Shown: positions 1 through 7,287 of the stretch, piece after piece
Layout of the letters: every line of letters begins with the position of its first letter
How positions within the stretch are numbered: the stretch's first letter is position 1
NCBI GenBank assembly: GCA_000482145.1
Contig: AUXH01000134.1
Coordinates: forward strand, 1-36,440
Reading direction: 5' to 3'
Origin: Strigomonas culicis
Taxonomy: Eukaryota; Euglenozoa; Kinetoplastea; Trypanosomatida; Trypanosomatidae
DNA length: 36,440 bases
Translations under genes and position numbers: made by a program
The notes under the pieces: generated by a model
Seen by the model: the letters and a program-made list of their open reading frames with translations, nothing else
Database searches by the model: none
Told to the model about the DNA's origin: nothing

Positions 1-310
1 ACGTAGAGAGAGAGAGAGAGAGAGAGAGAGGGAAATGAGTTGTATAGGTGTACATGTTGGTGTGTAGAAGCGGGTTCACCGTCTGTGCATATCGATGTGT
101 AAGAGAAGGCTCTTTTTAATTATTTTTTCATAGTTATTGTATCATCAATATATATATTGCAGTATTACTTTAGGTACTTAGGATGGTTCACACGTGAATG
201 ACAACAATAGCATAGACATACACGCAAGGGGGAGGGGGTAAATAAAGATCGATAAGAAGAAGCATCTGCGGCAGCTTCGATGGGCAACCTGCACCAGTGC
301 TCTTCTGCTC
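1..310. other. Intergenic spacer with GA microsatellite
   Basis: AT-rich DNA downstream of the SRP9/14-like gene, which ends at 311 on the minus strand, so it should contain that gene's 3' UTR and the leader of the next gene beyond the window. It starts with a GA dinucleotide run (about 5-30) that is a CT tract on the transcribed strand and could serve as a polypyrimidine tract. No coding region is supported. Confidence 0.6.
5..30. repeat. (GA)n microsatellite
   Basis: About 13 uninterrupted GA units at the left edge. On the minus strand this is a CT run of the kind that acts as a trans-splicing polypyrimidine tract. Confidence 0.9.
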
Positions 311-706
311 TCACTTCTTCCCCTTCTTCTTCTTGTTGGAGTTACTCTGCTGTTGCTGCTGCTGCTGCTGCTTCTTCGGTTGCTGCTGTTGCTGTTGTTG
401 CTGCGGCTTGCTATGGTTGGGTGATGGCTCGCTACTGGCGCTCGGCGCCGGCGGCGGCTCCTGTGCCGCCGTCGCGTAGCTGATGAAGTGCTGGACCAGC
501 GCGTCCACGGCCTTGAGCTGATAGTGGTGCTGGACGTGGGTGGTGAGGGTCGTCGTGCCGTTCGTGCAGCGCAGCACCAGCATCCGCGCGACCTTCTTCT
601 TCTCCGCCGGCCGCATCTTCAGCATCAAGCGCGTCTGCTTGATGCCCATCGGTCGTTCCTGCATGCGCTTCGCGCACGTCACGAACTCGTTGAGCTCTAG
701 CTTCAT
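311..706 (-). CDS. SRP9/SRP14-like small basic protein with polyQ tail
   Basis: The 131-residue protein begins at the ATG at 706, which is the first ATG after a plausible splice acceptor at 760-761; the in-frame ATG at 766 lies upstream of that acceptor. Residues 1-80 have the alpha-beta-beta-beta-alpha feel of the SRP9/14 superfamily: an N-terminal helix (LNEFVTCAKRM), two or three strands (QTRLMLKMR, MLVLRCTNGTTTLTTHV) and a closing helix (QLKAVDALVQHFISY). The LxLRxTxG...TTxV segment is close to the SRP14 consensus, and the length and lysine-rich tail also fit SRP14 (136 residues in human). The tail carries two Q8 tracts (about 102-109 and 113-120) split by PKK and ends in KKKKGKK. SRP9/14 forms the Alu-domain heterodimer that slows elongation during targeting. 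The assignment is by eye only; another small RNA-binding protein remains possible. Confidence 0.5.
   Translation of the reverse strand: MKLELNEFVTCAKRMQERPMGIKQTRLMLKMRPAEKKKVARMLVLRCTNGTTTLTTHVQHHYQLKAVDALVQHFISYATAAQEPPPAPSASSEPSPNHSKPQQQQQQQQPKKQQQQQQQQSNSNKKKKGKK
347..410 (-). repeat. CAG/CAA codon repeat encoding polyglutamine
   Basis: Two runs of CTG/TTG triplets on the plus strand, read as CAG/CAA on the coding strand, give two Q8 stretches separated by a proline and two lysines. The tract stays in frame and lies in the C-terminal tail of the SRP9/14-like gene. Confidence 0.85.
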
Positions 707-1207
707 GTTGCAAACAAACAAAAAAAAAGGAGCGAGATAATATAGTATAGTTATATGTGCTTTCATGCGAATGATGAAGAATAGATGCGAAAGTAAGAGC
801 AAGAAGAAGAGGTTTCAGATGATAGAGGGGGGTGGCGTACGTTCGCGCAGACAGGGTGACAGGAAGAAACTCCAACGACGCAATTGGATGCGAGTGTCAT
901 CTACGGTAGGACAGATATGGGCGTATTTCATCCCAGTTTGGGTTTGTGCTTCTGCAATCGTGAGAATGATTGTCTTTTCCTTTTCTCTTTTTTTTTCTGT
1001 TTTACATTGTTTTTTTTTTGTTTTTGTTTTTTTCACGTTATGATCCATCTTCTCATGTTCGATAGAAGGAAAAAAAAAGTGAGGCAAAAGGTAAAGAAAA
1101 ACATATATATATATAGATGTATATATGTATATATGTGTAAACACATCTCCACTTAACGCTGTACGTTGGCAATGGGTCGCAGACACACATGCCCACACGC
1201 ACCTGTT
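707..1207. other. Intergenic spacer
   Basis: AT-rich spacer of 501 bases between the NEK gene (its 3' UTR side) and the SRP9/14-like gene. It contains T-rich runs around 980-1035, a TA-rich segment at about 1100-1135 and the candidate trans-splice region at 760-812. No conserved coding region is seen; the short open frames here are low-complexity translations of T and A runs. Confidence 0.6.
760..812 (-). promoter_or_regulatory. Candidate trans-splice acceptor for the SRP9/14-like gene
   Basis: On the minus strand a pyrimidine-rich stretch (plus-strand purines about 780-812) is followed by AG at 760-761. This would give a 53-base leader (707-759) free of upstream ATGs and supports the start at 706. 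Confidence 0.45.
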
Positions 1208-2536
1208 TTATTCATCTTCAAAGTCGTCCTCGTACTCCTCCTCCTTCTTCCCAGGAGTAGCACCCTGCGCCTTCAGCGCTTCCCGCACCGCCTCCTCGCC
1301 GAAAATCTCGCGGTAGGCCTCCGTATCCAGCACCGCCGGCGGCACCGCGGACAGGTACTGCTTCAGGTACGGGTTTCGGACGATGCGTCGCGTGGTCGGC
1401 CGCACGGCGGCGTCGACGGCGAGCATCGACATGATGAGCTCCCGCAGCGGCCGGCTGTAGCGCTGCGCCACCGCCGCGGTGCGGCTGTCGCCCTCGACGA
1501 CGAGGGAGGCGCAGCGGCCCTGGCAGACGAGCTGCGTGAGCTGCGGCAGGTTCGTGGAGGAAAAGGGCTTCTCCAGCATGACGGCCTCGTACAGCAACAC
1601 GCCGAGCGACCACACATCCACCGCGTAGTTGTACTTCTTCTCCTGCAGCAGCTCTGGCGCCATGTAGAAGGGCGAGCCGCACGCCATCTTGGCGCTGCCG
1701 CCGATGCGGTCGAGAATCGCGGCGACGCCGAAGTCGCCGACGCGGGCTGTTTTTTGGTCCCCGAGGAAGAAGATGTTCTCCGGCTTGATATCGCGGTGCA
1801 GGACGCCGAGGTGGTTGTGGAGGTGGTACAGCGCCACCGACACCTGGATGAGCACGGAGGCAATGAAGGCCTCCGGCAGGTGGGCGGACGCGCCGCCGCC
1901 GCCGCGCTTCTGGTTCGCGGCCGCCTCGATCGTGCGCGACAGATCGACGCCGTCGCAGTACTCTAAAAAGATGTAGATGAGCTTGCTCTTCTCACTATCG
2001 TTGATGTAGTCGATGAACTGGGTGCAGTTGGGGTGCCCCACACACTTCTTCAGTACCGTCACCTCCGTCTGGATGTTCGCCATCTCCTCCTCCTTGTTGC
2101 CCATCGTCTGCACATTGAGGTCCTTCACAACCACCCACTTGCGCAGCCGCGATGTCTTGGTGCGGTTCTCCACCGTCACGAGCCGCATCGCGTCCGCAAA
2201 GTGCCGCTGCTGATAGAGCGTCGCGCACCCGAAGCTGCCCTTGCCGAGGATCTTCTCCCGCCGCAGGTTCCACGTGTCGCCGGCCTCGCCGGTCAGCTTC
2301 AGCCGCTCCGCCGACGAGACCACCGCACTCGCGCCGTCCCCCGCGTCGCCGGGGGCCGCGTGCGACGGCCCGTCGTCGAGGAAGGAGGGCGGCGCCGCGG
2401 TGCTGCTCGCCGTCGCGTGGCTATCGAGGAATGATGGGACGCTGCCGTGGGCGTCGTCGTCCATCAGGAACGCCGGCGTCGGGCCTTTGCGGGCCGCGTT
2501 GTCGCCGAACATCATCTTGTCAAAATCATCAGCCAT
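1208..2536 (-). CDS. NEK-family serine/threonine protein kinase
   Basis: The 442-residue protein starts at the ATG at 2536; the upstream open frame lacks an ATG and crosses the splice signal. The kinase domain spans about residues 90-393: glycine loop GKGSFG (98-103), lysine K138 in VVVKDL, alpha-C glutamate E158, HRD (247-249) in HRDIKPEN, DFG (268-270) and an activation segment ending in the PE of YMAPE. All catalytic residues are present, so it should be active. The EEEMANIQTEVTVLKK stretch and HPN motif match NEK kinases, which in kinetoplastids often act in basal body, flagellum or cell-cycle control. The N-terminus is disordered and contains three PxFLxD-like motifs (about 21-26, 34-39, 50-55). 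The C-terminus is acidic (EEEYEDDFEDE). About 34 residues separate the glycine loop from the lysine, longer than usual. The exact NEK subfamily and substrate are unknown. Confidence 0.88.
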   Translation of the reverse strand: MADDFDKMMFGDNAARKGPTPAFLMDDDAHGSVPSFLDSHATASSTAAPPSFLDDGPSHAAPGDAGDGASAVVSSAERLKLTGEAGDTWNLRREKILGKGSFGCATLYQQRHFADAMRLVTVENRTKTSRLRKWVVVKDLNVQTMGNKEEEMANIQTEVTVLKKCVGHPNCTQFIDYINDSEKSKLIYIFLEYCDGVDLSRTIEAAANQKRGGGGASAHLPEAFIASVLIQVSVALYHLHNHLGVLHRDIKPENIFFLGDQKTARVGDFGVAAILDRIGGSAKMACGSPFYMAPELLQEKKYNYAVDVWSLGVLLYEAVMLEKPFSSTNLPQLTQLVCQGRCASLVVEGDSRTAAVAQRYSRPLRELIMSMLAVDAAVRPTTRRIVRNPYLKQYLSAVPPAVLDTEAYREIFGEEAVREALKAQGATPGKKEEEYEDDFEDE

Positions 2537-2837
2537 TTTTTTTTCTTTTCGTATAATAATAAATATATAATATGGTGTGTGTAGCTTTGAGAAAGTCAAA
2601 CGGAAAAGAGAAAAGGAAAAAGGGGAAGAAGAAATAAAAATAGATGCTAGTACATACATTCAGTTCCTACACTAGTAAAGAGAGAAGCATAAGGTACATA
2701 CATATATTACTTCAAAATGGAAAAAAAAAAAGAGAGAATATCTTTTAGTGTTATGTTGTTATACGAGGGTGGGCATTTTGTTTATTGTTTTTTTTTTTAA
2801 GAAAGCACAACTTTTACAACTCTTCTTATACTTGTTC
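2537..2837. other. Intergenic spacer
   Basis: AT-rich spacer of 301 bases holding the 3' UTR of the exosome-subunit gene and the leader of the NEK gene. T and A homopolymer runs at about 2717-2730 and 2788-2800; no coding region seen. Confidence 0.6.
2585..2640 (-). promoter_or_regulatory. Trans-splice acceptor region of the NEK gene
   Basis: A long polypyrimidine tract on the minus strand (plus-strand purines about 2589-2640) is followed by the first AG at 2585-2586. The predicted leader is 48 bases (2537-2584) and contains no ATG, so translation would begin at 2536. Confidence 0.6.
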
Positions 2838-3773
2838 TCACTGCTCTAAGGGTTCATTGCAGTTGCGGAAGAACTGAAACAACAGCGGGGACGCCTTTTC
2901 TGCCAGCTGCAGCATCGACAAGAATACATCGGTCGAGACTACCGGCGCGGCCGCAGCACTACCATTCGCTGACGTCGTCAGGGGAGGGTAGCACGTCGTG
3001 GTGGGCTTCAGATGCGAGCCGACGAGGCCGCCGCCGCTGTTGGGGTTCGCAAAAATAAACGTGCCGACGCAGACCGTATGGAACCCCGCGGCGGGGCTCG
3101 CACCGGACTCCTCCTCCGCGGTGGTGTCTAGCCACAGAACCATCTCCTGCTGCTGCTGCTGCTGCAGGCTGGCAGCGGATGGCGGCGGCAGCATGACGGA
3201 CACCGACACCGCCGCGACGGTGGTGCGGCATGGCAGACCGCTGTCGAGGAGCGCGGCCATGACGCTGTTCACGCAGACGCTAGCCACGCTGCCGTCCGTC
3301 TCGAGGATGAACACATCGACCGTGAGCACCTGGCGCGGGAAGAGCTCCGTCATGAAGACGCTCAGCACGCTGTTGTGCACCAGCGGCAGCAGCTCCTGTG
3401 CGTCCACGCGGTGGCGAGTGCTCTTCTCCTTCTGTGCGTGGAGCAGCTTCTCCGCGCCGCCGGCGGGCGCGCTGCGGTTCGCGGCCGCGTGCTGCAGACG
3501 CACGACCACCTCGCACCGCTCCTCCCCACTCGCGCAGCAGCGGTGGTCGCTCGTATAAGCGGTGTGGTTGTTCTGCTGGCTGCCGGCGCCGCCGCCCTGC
3601 TGCTGCTGCGAGGGCCCGTGGATGGCGGCCAGCACGGAGCTGCTGCCTTGGGAGTAGAGGCAGCTGCCGCTGCAGTGGTACAGCTCCGACAGTTTGATCT
3701 GTTTGCTGCGCAGCTCCGTCGCCTGCCGGCCGTCTTTTCGGACGTAAGGGGGTGCCGTCTCCACAGCGGCCAT
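2838..3773 (-). CDS. RRP41B: Exosome ring subunit of the RNase PH family, RRP41B-like
   Basis: The 311-residue protein opens with VRKDGR and continues with an RNase PH fold core: GSCLYSQGSSSVLAAIHGP (about 36-54), then QVLTVDVFILETDGSVASVCVNSVMAALLDSG (about 148-179) and a late strand near GTFIFANP (237-244). The DGR...E.R start is typical of RRP41-type subunits. The exosome ring threads RNA to RRP44/RRP6 for 3'-5' processing and decay; eukaryotic ring subunits are generally not catalytic. Low-complexity insertions break the core: a Q/G-rich loop at about 55-80, QQQQQQ at 204-209 and a glycine/alanine-rich segment at 246-278. From memory T. brucei has RRP41B on chromosome 2, which agrees with the neighbourhood. 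MTR3- or RRP46-like identity is the alternative. Confidence 0.72.
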   Translation of the reverse strand: MAAVETAPPYVRKDGRQATELRSKQIKLSELYHCSGSCLYSQGSSSVLAAIHGPSQQQQGGGAGSQQNNHTAYTSDHRCCASGEERCEVVVRLQHAAANRSAPAGGAEKLLHAQKEKSTRHRVDAQELLPLVHNSVLSVFMTELFPRQVLTVDVFILETDGSVASVCVNSVMAALLDSGLPCRTTVAAVSVSVMLPPPSAASLQQQQQQEMVLWLDTTAEEESGASPAAGFHTVCVGTFIFANPNSGGGLVGSHLKPTTTCYPPLTTSANGSAAAAPVVSTDVFLSMLQLAEKASPLLFQFFRNCNEPLEQ

Positions 3774-3852
3774 GCTATCCTATTATAGTTTTTTGTTTGT
3801 TTGTTTGTTTGTTTATGGTTTGCTTGTTTCTGTAGGTGGGGTGTGTGGAGTT

Positions 3853-3887
3853 CTTAGTGTTCAAAAAAAACAAAAGAAGAAGAAAGA
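3853..3887 (-). promoter_or_regulatory. Trans-splice acceptor region of the RRP41B-like gene
   Basis: A polypyrimidine tract on the minus strand (plus-strand 3863-3887) is followed by the first AG at 3853-3854. The leader would be 79 bases. Confidence 0.55.
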
Positions 3888-4094
3888 ATGTGGGGTGAGG
3901 GTTTTCATTGCAGTAGGGAATAGAAAATAAGACGCATGGCGCACAGCAATCACGAAAAAAAAAAAGATAAAGTTGTAACACGTCAGAAAAAAAGAAAAAA
4001 TGGTTTCTTAACCTTAATCAAAAAATGCTTGTCCCTGCTCCTTCCACAGCAGTAGGAAGGGAGGAAAAGATTAACAGATGGATGTGAAAAAGAT

Positions 4095-4097
<3 letters not shown>

Positions 4098-4133
<36 letters not shown>

Positions 4134-4146
4134 AGAGAGAGAGAGA
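4098..4146. repeat. (TA)n followed by (GA)n microsatellite
   Basis: About 16 TA units (4098-4130) run into a short GA tract, a few bases downstream of the stop codon at 4152 on the minus strand. It is therefore part of that gene's 3' UTR or intergenic region. Confidence 0.9.
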
Positions 4147-4151
4147 TGTCC

Positions 4152-6452
4152 TCAAAGTGTTTCGTACAGCACCTTCTTATGCAATGTGCGCATGCGCAGG
4201 CTGCTCTCAAACGCCTGCGACAGCCGGTCGCACATGCGCAGAATGAACTCGTACTGCTGCCGGTCCGGCGGCGCCGCCGCCGCCGTGTGATGGGGCGTCG
4301 CGGTGGCCATCGCGGCGGCGGCCAGCCGCTGCGTCATGCTCTGCTGCAGGAGACCCACCGCGTGCAGCAGACGCAGGGCGTCGCGCTCGCGGAAATGGTC
4401 TGCCTGCCGCACCGCGTGCTCGCACAGGACAACGTAGAAATTATCCGCCACACGCGACGCGCCATCCCGCGCGTTGGCCTCCGCCGCCGCGTCGGCGTTG
4501 CGGCGCAGGGAGGCGGGTGGTACGACCGGGCCGCCATCGTACTTCAGCGTCGTGTACGCGAGCAGCACAAGGCTGATCTCCGTGGGCGAGAGAAATAGGT
4601 ACTCCTGCCGGATCTTGTCCACCGCGGCGAGCAGCAGCTCCAGTGACGTCAGCGTGTGGATCTCGAAAAAGAGCGTCGCGGCGCAGAGCACCGCGATGTC
4701 CTTCACATGCAGCTGCTGCAGCATCAAGCGATTCGCGGCAGCAGCAGCAGCAGCATCTCTATCTTCCTCGCCACGGGACGTGTCCGCACACGCAGCCCCT
4801 CCCGTCGTCTGCTCGGACAGATATTGAAGAAACTGAAGGGTGAAGGCTTTTCCGACGCCGAACGGAACCCGCAGGTGAAGTCTGTCGCCGCAGAAAGACA
4901 CCGAGGCGGATGCGGACGTCGCGGCGGCGGCGGCGGCGGCGATGTCTGTGATGGCATTGCCCACCCGACTGCTGTTCGTGTGGCTCTGTCGAATGCAATA
5001 CTGATAGTAAAAGGCGGTGGACGAATCCGACAGCCGTGCGCGAGGACTCGTCTTCCTTCGCCTATCGGCGGATGGCGTGGCCTCCGTCGTCGCCTCCCGA
5101 CGCGGCGGTGGGGCGTCCAGCAGGCGCCGCAAGAACCGAACCAGTGGCCTGTGGTTAGAGTAGTAGTGCTGGCTGGCGACCGCGTCGGCGGACAGCATGC
5201 AGGCACGCACCACGTACACCGCCTCCGTCACGCTCAGCAGGCCCGCGGCGGGCCGGTGCATGTAGAAGAGGGCGGAGGCCGCACGGCTGCTGACGCCGTC
5301 GTGTGCGCGGCTCAGCCAGGTGCGCACGCACCACTCTTCGATGTTCATGCGCGTGAAGAGGGTGCTCTGCTCGCCATGGGTCGCGGCCACGTCGGGGATG
5401 TCAAACTCCGGTGTGTGCTCCGCCGGAAGCGCCAGAACGCTCTGAAACAGAAAGAAGATGGGCACGTGATGCAGCGGCGGCCGCGCCGCCGCGCCATCCG
5501 CCACGCCGAAGAGCACCAGCGCCCGCAGCGACTCTCGCAGCGAGTGAAACAGCAGGCTGCGGGTGAGGTAGCTCTTGATGAGGTCTGCGTCGAGCTGGCC
5601 AGCGAAAAGAGTGAAGGACGGGAGCGCCAGCAGCACCCGTATCAGCAGCACGAGATGGATGACATGCACCTGCAGCAACAGCAGCGCCGCGCCGCGCGGA
5701 GACTCCGGTTGGCCCCTCTCCTGTGTAGCGGCCTCCCCGCCACGCTTGCGGAGCCGCTGCTGCCGCCGCGTCTCGTACGCGAGCGTCGCGACCGCGCGGT
5801 AGTTCTCCGCCCGCAGCGGCTGCAGCGTGCGCTGCAGCTGACCCACCCGCTCGAACAAAAACAACTCCAAGCGATTGACGTCGAATGGCTCCTCCGCCTC
5901 CACGTCTGCCGCCACCCCTCGATGGTGGCGAGCCGACGTTGTACTCGCAGGCGGGTGCCCCGCCAGGCCTGCCTGCTTCGCTAAGAAGAAGAGAAAATCG
6001 TTCTTCACCTCTCGAATGATGCGAAAGGCGTGTAGGAACTGCTGTTGCAACCGCTTCGTATCCCTCGTCGACAGGTGCCGGTGCATCTGTTGCTGAAGGT
6101 CTGCGAGCAACCGCTTATCCTTTTCGTAGTCCCTGTCGCCGCATTGGAGGCTGGCGGCTGGGCGCGCATGGCTGTCTGGCTGCGGATTTTGACGCTGCTG
6201 GGCGGGAGACAGATCCCACTCCTCCGCGCCTCCTCCGTGATGGTTAGCGAGGAGGGAGTAGCGCTGCGGTGCGGCGGCTCGCTCTCCGTCGCCGCCTGAC
6301 GCGGTGAAGGGCGCGTTGAGCTCCCGCAGGTAGGACTGGAAGCTGGACGTGGGGCCCGCCACCAGCAGCGCGGCGGAGCGCTGAAAAAGAAAACGCCGGC
6401 TCACACATAGAGGTGTGTATGGACCGACCGCGCGCACACACAAACTATTCAT
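4152..6452 (-). CDS. Predicted mitochondrial helical-repeat protein, function unknown
   Basis: The 766-residue protein starts at the ATG at 6452. Its N-terminus (VRAVGPYTPLCVSRRFLFQRSAALLVAG) is rich in arginine, serine and hydrophobic residues with no acids, as in mitochondrial presequences. The rest is mostly alpha-helical and leucine-rich. The C-terminal part, for example residues about 572-636 (HVKDIAVLCAATLFFEIHTL and the ISLVLLAYTTLKY segment), shows paired amphipathic helices of roughly 35-40 residues like the OPR/FASTK-type helical repeats of organellar RNA-binding proteins. Kinetoplastid mitochondria contain many such proteins in mitoribosome assembly and RNA processing. Alanine- and glycine-rich insertions (about 435-500, 645-680 and 715-735) separate blocks. 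I do not recognise a specific family member; mitochondrial localisation is the best-supported inference. Confidence 0.75.
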   Translation of the reverse strand: MNSLCVRAVGPYTPLCVSRRFLFQRSAALLVAGPTSSFQSYLRELNAPFTASGGDGERAAAPQRYSLLANHHGGGAEEWDLSPAQQRQNPQPDSHARPAASLQCGDRDYEKDKRLLADLQQQMHRHLSTRDTKRLQQQFLHAFRIIREVKNDFLFFLAKQAGLAGHPPASTTSARHHRGVAADVEAEEPFDVNRLELFLFERVGQLQRTLQPLRAENYRAVATLAYETRRQQRLRKRGGEAATQERGQPESPRGAALLLLQVHVIHLVLLIRVLLALPSFTLFAGQLDADLIKSYLTRSLLFHSLRESLRALVLFGVADGAAARPPLHHVPIFFLFQSVLALPAEHTPEFDIPDVAATHGEQSTLFTRMNIEEWCVRTWLSRAHDGVSSRAASALFYMHRPAAGLLSVTEAVYVVRACMLSADAVASQHYYSNHRPLVRFLRRLLDAPPPRREATTEATPSADRRRKTSPRARLSDSSTAFYYQYCIRQSHTNSSRVGNAITDIAAAAAAATSASASVSFCGDRLHLRVPFGVGKAFTLQFLQYLSEQTTGGAACADTSRGEEDRDAAAAAAANRLMLQQLHVKDIAVLCAATLFFEIHTLTSLELLLAAVDKIRQEYLFLSPTEISLVLLAYTTLKYDGGPVVPPASLRRNADAAAEANARDGASRVADNFYVVLCEHAVRQADHFRERDALRLLHAVGLLQQSMTQRLAAAAMATATPHHTAAAAPPDRQQYEFILRMCDRLSQAFESSLRMRTLHKKVLYETL

Positions 6453-6533
6453 CCGCTATGGATAGAGAGATAGAGAGAGAGAGATGTACTGTACACAGCT
6501 ACGTGTTCAGGCGCAAAAAAAAAAACGGAACAA

Positions 6534-6574
6534 AAGAGAGAGAGAGAGAGAGAGGGAGGGGAGAGAGGAGGGAG
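6534..6574. repeat. GA-rich microsatellite
   Basis: A mostly GA run with GGGA interruptions. On the transcribed strand it is a CT tract upstream of the mitochondrial helical-repeat gene. Confidence 0.85.
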
Positions 6575-6703
6575 AATAAGAAAAAGAGCATCCACACAAA
6601 AAAGTGTTGCATTCCTCACAGCAATCGCATAAAGTAGAAAAAATGGCACACTTCTTTCGTGAGATTATTATTATTATTAGTTATTTTGTGTATACATTTA
6701 TAC

Positions 6704-6704
6704 A

Positions 6705-6736
<32 letters not shown>
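6704..6736. repeat. (TA)n microsatellite
   Basis: About 13 TA units followed by an imperfect continuation, in the intergenic spacer. Confidence 0.85.
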
Positions 6737-7287
6737 ATTAGAAAAGAAAAACAGTTTATAATAGTATTACGGGCAAATGAGAAGAGAGAGAAAAGAGATA
6801 CACAAAAGAAGAGAGAGCATACAGTGTTTTTTCTTTTTTGCGTTCTTGAAAGGGACAAAAAAAACGTGGGCTCTATTTTCTTCTTTTTTTTTGTTTAAAG
6901 ATCAACAAGTTCCTGATGTGTGTGTGTGTGTGTGGATTATTATTTTTGTTTTCTTTTCTTCCTTTTACTTTGTTAGCAACGATACTCACAACAGCAAGCA
7001 AGAGAAAAAAAGCATCTTTTTCTTCATTATTCGTTATTTGATGGAAAGATGAGACTGTAGAACAGAAAAACAAAAAGATTTAAAAAAAGAAGCTCAATAC
7101 ATAGTTATATAACAAAAATGACGCTCCTTTTCTTTTCTTTTTCAATTCTCGGTGTCTATCACCTTTTTTAAAGTTGCTTTTGTTGTTCTCCTTCTTTTTT
7201 TATTTTTTTTTAAACATGTTATTAGTAGTTTCTATAATGCATACTATGAGAGTTTTTTTTAAAAAAAGAAGACATGCAGCCCGCTGC

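Larger units (their letters stand above)
3774..4151. other. Intergenic spacer with GTTT repeats and TA/GA microsatellite
   Basis: Spacer of 378 bases. It holds (GTTT)n at about 3795-3815, the splice region for the exosome subunit, and a TA run followed by a GA run next to the stop codon of the mitochondrial helical-repeat gene. No coding region seen. Confidence 0.6.
6453..7287. other. Long AT-rich intergenic spacer
   Basis: Spacer of 835 bases between the CK2 alpha gene (3' UTR side) and the mitochondrial helical-repeat gene. It contains GA runs at about 6463-6484 and 6534-6574, a TA run at 6704-6736, a GT run at about 6919-6934 and numerous A/T homopolymers. A candidate acceptor AG lies at 6499-6500 after a T-rich tract; another AG sits at 6456-6457, three bases before the ATG. 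No coding region is supported. Confidence 0.6.

Noticed and set aside
283..303. CRISPR, IS element or prokaryotic operon signals anywhere in the window
   Set aside because: No spaced direct repeats, transposase-like frames or inverted-repeat ends were seen; the gene set is eukaryotic and kinetoplastid.
277..306. DHHC palmitoyltransferase-type zinc motif in the 1212-residue protein (residues 278-306)
   Set aside because: The CPIC...CVWC pair lacks the DHHC tetrad and the conserved histidines, so only a generic zinc-ribbon-like motif is claimed. The coordinates given here are residue numbers.
309..332. CTTCTTC-rich stretch on the plus strand as a splice signal for a plus-strand gene
   Set aside because: It encodes the lysine-rich tail of the minus-strand SRP9/14-like protein and no plus-strand gene follows.
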